Source: Tillus elongatus (lineage: Eukaryota; Arthropoda; Insecta; Coleoptera; Cleridae). Taken from it: a stretch of 64,000 nt of DNA. The stretch is taken from assembly GCA_964006375.1 (NCBI GenBank), contig OZ023265.1, positions 111,679,084-111,743,083 of the forward strand, given 5' to 3'. The notes below the pieces were generated by a model. The model saw nothing but the letters and a program-made list of their open reading frames with translations. It was not told the origin of the DNA and ran no database searches. The position numbers were made by a program, and so were the translations under genes. Shown here in pieces: positions 60,377-64,000 of this stretch (its first letter is position 1; each line of letters begins with the position of its first letter).

Positions 60377-60600
60377 CGTATGTATGTATCACAGCGATAA
60401 CTGAAAAAATAATGTCATAATTTTGATAAAATTTGGTGAGGGCGTTCCGTTTGTAAGTGGCGTAAGTGGCTTTGACAAATGCGTTACCCAGGAGAATCGG
60501 GTGAGTTTTTCTCCGACAATGTTGGGTTTTCTTTCGGAAAATCCTTGTATTTCCAAAAATAACAAATCTATGCCAATCAAACTTAGTACGAGGGTGAGCT
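60377..60600 (-). repeat. RML repeat, inverted L module
   Basis: Begins gtatgtatcacagcgataac, then ggctttgacaaatgcgttac and ttctttcggaaaatccttgt. The 63-codon minus-strand frame here is repeat translation, the same peptide type as at 10273-9791. Confidence 0.6.
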
Positions 60601-60892
60601 AGGCCGCTGGTGAAAATATTCAGTATGAATTTTAGTTACTACGTGTTTACATATATAGGCTGTGCCAATTAGGATTTGAATTAATAAAATCAATTAAATA
60701 GATTTTCAAATTGCTTATCCCACTTTTTTTTCTGACAACCTTCCTTAACAATTTCTCGATCAAATTTTTTTTTATGATTTCTTGTTTATCTCCTAATAAA
60801 CTTTATCAATTCACCTTTTTTAACTGTTTTACATTAGACGTGCCAAGTAAATGTTACGTAAAATCATCACAAAGTCGATTTAATTTCAATTC

Positions 60893-61610
60893 GTGAAAAC
60901 GGTTTATACAATTGCTGAAAGAGTGGACATAAATCCTGATCGCTGCGTGCATTTCTGTGGAGAAATTAGTGACCGTGCCAGTAGGAATCCAACTTATTTG
61001 TACTCAATCAGTGTTTCCGATGAATGCACGTCTCAACTGTATGACCAAGTCAACCGCTATAATTGCTGCTACTGGAGTGATGAAAATCTTAAATGAATTT
61101 TTCGTGAAACTTACCATACGCAGCATCTGTGGAGATTTAATGTTTCGGCGGGCATAATGGTAGACCACATCATAGGGTCTCTCTTCCTACCAGGAAATCT
61201 GGATAGACATATGTGTCTGGATATACAAAAAACGCATATCTACCCGGCGATTGTGGAGGTATTGGGAAATGACAACGCTTTGGCAAAAGATGTTGTGTAG
61301 TTTCAGCAGAATGGTGCTCCACCACATTTAGCCGCAGCTGTGCGTGATTTTCTTAATCAGAACATTCATAATCAATGCATATGACACAGAGGTTCAATTT
61401 TGATCTCTCCCTGATTGCCAGATGTAACACACTTAGACTTTTTCTTTGGGGACACTTGAAGTCAAATATTTATGAAACACAACCAAACTCACATGAGGAA
61501 CTTCGTCGGCGAATTATTAAAGAATTTTTCAGATAACCTCCGAATTGCTTTGAAATGTTCATTCAGAAGTGGAGAAAAGATTTTATTACTGGATGGGAGT
61601 AGAGGGAAAA
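60893..61610 (+). pseudogene. DDE transposase remnant, second family
   Basis: The plus strand encodes NPDRCVHFCGEISDRASRNP and YSISVSDECTSQL (first aspartate block, SDE), then QVNRYNCCYWSDENL to a stop at 61094. Other frames give IIGSLFLPGNLDR, FQQNGAPPHLAAAVRDFLNQ (second block, aspartate replaced by asparagine) and DFFLWGHLKSNIYETQPNSH (third block). The C-terminal helix RRRIIKEFF follows. The layout matches insect mariner-like transposases of a type different from 47810-48910. Stops and frameshifts, plus the lost catalytic aspartate, show it is dead. TIRs were not located. Confidence 0.75.
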
Positions 61611-61624
61611 CAATTTGAACATCC

Positions 61625-62055
61625 AAATGAAGCACATTCTTTCATTCACTGATGTTTTGTCTTATTCTTCAATTGGTGATTTTATTGCCATATCCAAACC
61701 AAACTTCAAAAAAGTCGTATGTTGTCGTGAGCAGAATTGCCTAGGTTTTAAAATGAAGAGTGAGTCAACATATGGTGCCATTTAAAATTTAAGGGTACTT
61801 TAGGCCACTGCCTGAACGAGCCCCGAGGGAGCAAAAGAGGGGGGTAGGTTCCAAGACACCAAAAGTTACGCCATTATGTGTCGCCTTACTGAAAACAAAG
61901 TCCTCGTGTCTCGGCTTTCTTTTCTTTTTGAATCCGATATGTTCCAGGTGGGAAGTTTTAATTGGCACATCCTGTATACAGCATAGCCCCTTTCTATGGC
62001 AGAGCTTAATATACACGTTATTGAAGAAGATACAAGAAAAAATGGTTTAAGCTAA
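61625..62055. other. unassigned sequence
   Basis: A 75-codon minus-strand frame (62016-61789) has no recognised motif. Confidence 0.3.
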
Positions 62056-62058
62056 TTA

Positions 62059-62345
62059 TGGGGTGTTCTCAGCTGCATCTTAAATGAAACAAACTAAAAT
62101 TATTTTGACAATCACAGGCTTGTCCATAAGTCGTTGGTGATGCAATGTTACTTTTTTTTAATAGAACACATCTGATATTATTGTATTTTTGCATTTTCCG
62201 TCTAATTGTAATGCATGTTTCTACGTAAAAAAAATTATGTCATCTATAATAGTGTTAGAGTTATTCCAATTGTTTTGCAAGTTTTACATTTTTGGCACAA
62301 ATCAAAAAATATGATACGGCTTTTTTACCAATAGAAATCGAAGTC
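62059..62345 (+). repeat. E-module copy, diverged, with adjoining shared segment
   Basis: cagctgcatcttaaatgaaa, gtccataagtcgttggtgat and gtaatgcatgtttctacg follow the E order. The next segment (tttttggcacaaatcaaaaa, tatgatacggcttttttacc) also occurs at 7738-7790. Confidence 0.55.
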
Positions 62346-62962
62346 ACATGAAAAGGACGCGCGGAAAGAGGTTTTGGTTTAAATTATTTGTCGAAAAAAT
62401 CGAGTTCCATATACGGGACGCTCTCAAATAATAGCTAAAATAGAAACAAATTCAAACTGCCGCAACTTAATTTTTTCAAATAGTAGCCTGTATTTTATGT
62501 TTCAGAAGTGATAAGTATGCCTTTGTTTCAACTCTTATGTAAGACTGTCTTTACCTGTAAACTCTAGTTTTGAAAATATTTACATTTATAATCGCATACC
62601 ATGATTCATGTAGGAATTTTTTATTCCAGTTTTTTAAACATTTAAATTAAATTTGGCACAAAAAAGGTAAGAAATAATTAATTTACAGCTACTTGACAAT
62701 TGTGAATTTCAGTTATCATGCAAACGAACACATTCACATTCATGGTAGAAGGATTGACTCCCCTGAGACTGGCTGGAACTGAACGACATAAAGCATTTCG
62801 ACCCGTCGCTCAGACGTTCTACAATGTTCGACATAAATCGAAACTTCTTGCTAAGACGTGAGAATATCCGCTATCGTGGACGTAAGCAAGGGGTTGGCGC
62901 GATTAGAATTGTGATTGAAAACTGGACCGACAATACAAAAAGTTTGAGAAACGTTGTGCTAG

Positions 62963-63225
62963 GTAATCCAAAAGACAAGGATAGTACCGCTAAAATGTCG
63001 GGAATTCATGAAATAAGAAGAAATTAAGATTGTGGCCTTCAATACGTCGGACAAACAAAAAGATCTATTGCAATTAGATTTAATGAACATTAGCACAATT
63101 AAGATACGGTACTATAGATAGATATTCTGTTATGCAGCATATTTCGGACAGTAATCACCATGTAGGAGAATCTTAAATTTACCGGAAATGTGAGACAACC
63201 GGGGCAGCTAAATGCTCTCGAAAGT

Positions 63226-63226
<1 letters not shown>
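62963..63226 (+). pseudogene. Penelope-like element fragment, GIY-YIG end
   Basis: The plus strand matches 19015-19267. It encodes KMSGIHEI and, after a stop, DCGLQYVGQTKRSIAIRFNE, a degraded GIY-YIG region. The 3' end reads agctaaatgctctcgaaagt and runs into a TA array, as at 19267 and (inverted) 17598. No reverse transcriptase upstream. Confidence 0.7.

Positions 63227-63286
<60 letters not shown>
63227..63286. repeat. (TA)n microsatellite between inverted Penelope 3' ends
   Basis: TA run of about 60 bp. Left flank ctcgaaagttg and right flank tactttcgaaggcgt are inverted versions of the same Penelope-like 3' end. Confidence 0.9.
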
Positions 63287-63287
<1 letters not shown>

Positions 63288-63299
63288 TTTCGAAGGCGT

Positions 63300-64000
63300 A
63301 TGTATGTATGTATAGTTTACAGTTAAATTTTATTTTTACGATTGCTTTAACAAAACCAGAAATCTACTTTTTTTCTCTAAGCATCAAGTTTAAGAATTAG
63401 AAAATTTGTCATATTCGCAAAACAGTTTGTGGCTAATGGAGTTTACTTCTGAGGCCATCCCTGGGCTAACACACACAAAATTTGTCATATAGGTATATAA
63501 TCTCTTTGTTCCTGCAAAGTTGTGTCACTTCATGACAAAATTGTACCTCCCTATTAAATTTCAAGTTTCCACTGCCAACACGAATGTCACCATATAACTA
63601 GATAAACTAGTTAATACAACTGCAACAAGTTCACAAAATCACAGAACCTGCTTTATATTTACACATATTTCATGGTGGGCGGTTAGCGACTCTTTACGAC
63701 TTCACTTACTCAATATCAAGTAAAATAGAAGCAACTTGTGTGGTCAATTAACGAACTTATAACTTCTTGCAAGTTACTTAATAACATTTGCAACTTTGTA
63801 AGCAACTACTTATCCAGCATTAGCGAGCGGTAAACCCCTATAGCAGACTGCAACTCGCTAATAAACTACTTTTCACTTGGCTTTTTAATATCCGTTTTAT
63901 TATTCTCTAAAGAGCTAATGGCAGTCCAAGAGTACCGTATAAAATGACATGTGGTTTATGCTTGTAATAAGGGTAATTTGGGCTTAGTATGCACTATGAA
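63300..64000. other. unassigned sequence to window end
   Basis: No features recognised. Confidence 0.35.

Overview
This window reads as a stretch of repeat-rich, AT-rich nuclear DNA from an invertebrate animal, most likely an insect. Every recognisable coding fragment belongs to a mobile-element family that is common in insects: Penelope-like elements, jockey-type and RNase H-bearing LINEs, a Ty3/gypsy element with an env gene, and Tc1/mariner-related transposons. No bacterial-style operon, no host gene and no intact tRNA or rRNA gene could be recognised. Almost all open frames are short, and many are only translations of (TA)n arrays. I cannot name the species.

Layout. Positions 1-2.7 kb hold TA-bounded repeats, a tRNA-derived SINE, and a minus-strand Penelope-like fragment followed by a hammerhead-like motif. 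2.7-7.3 kb holds a decayed DDE transposase, two SINE-like copies, a small terminal-inverted-repeat (TIR) element, a piggyBac-like MITE candidate and a perfect 49-bp palindrome. 7.3-12.3 kb has two LINE remnants separated by a triplicated repeat. At 13.4-14.4 kb there is a broken gene of the double jelly-roll, capsid-like type. 17.1-21.5 kb is a cluster of Penelope-like pieces in tandem and inverted order, then a second Penelope-like family and an inverted pair of ribozyme-like arms. 21.6-22.4 kb is a GC-rich tandem repeat. 22.5-33 kb is quiet apart from a LINE tail and a duplication. 33-43.5 kb holds two inverted copies of a 1-kb repeat, a satellite grown from TIR sequence, many (TA)n arrays, a Tc1-like remnant, and a 307-bp-period repeat carrying two hammerhead-ribozyme motifs. 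44.5-46.8 kb is an internally deleted gypsy-type element with env, polypurine tract and LTR. 47.45-49.56 kb is a nearly whole transposon with long TIRs. 50-64 kb has another TIR element, the longest TA array, a LINE ORF1 remnant, a SINE, a further DDE transposase remnant and a last Penelope-like fragment.

Nothing here acts as a gene network. The common thread is how the repeats are assembled. A ~0.75-kb repeat (called RML here) is bounded by (TA)n at both ends. Penelope-like 3' ends also abut (TA)n. A family of elements shares the terminal motif ggacgcagcaagtgcgttatgg. The most interesting items are the hammerhead-ribozyme motifs, in three sequence families; the best two lie in a dimeric, retrozyme-like repeat at 40857-41313. 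All alignments were made by eye, so boundaries are approximate unless stated.
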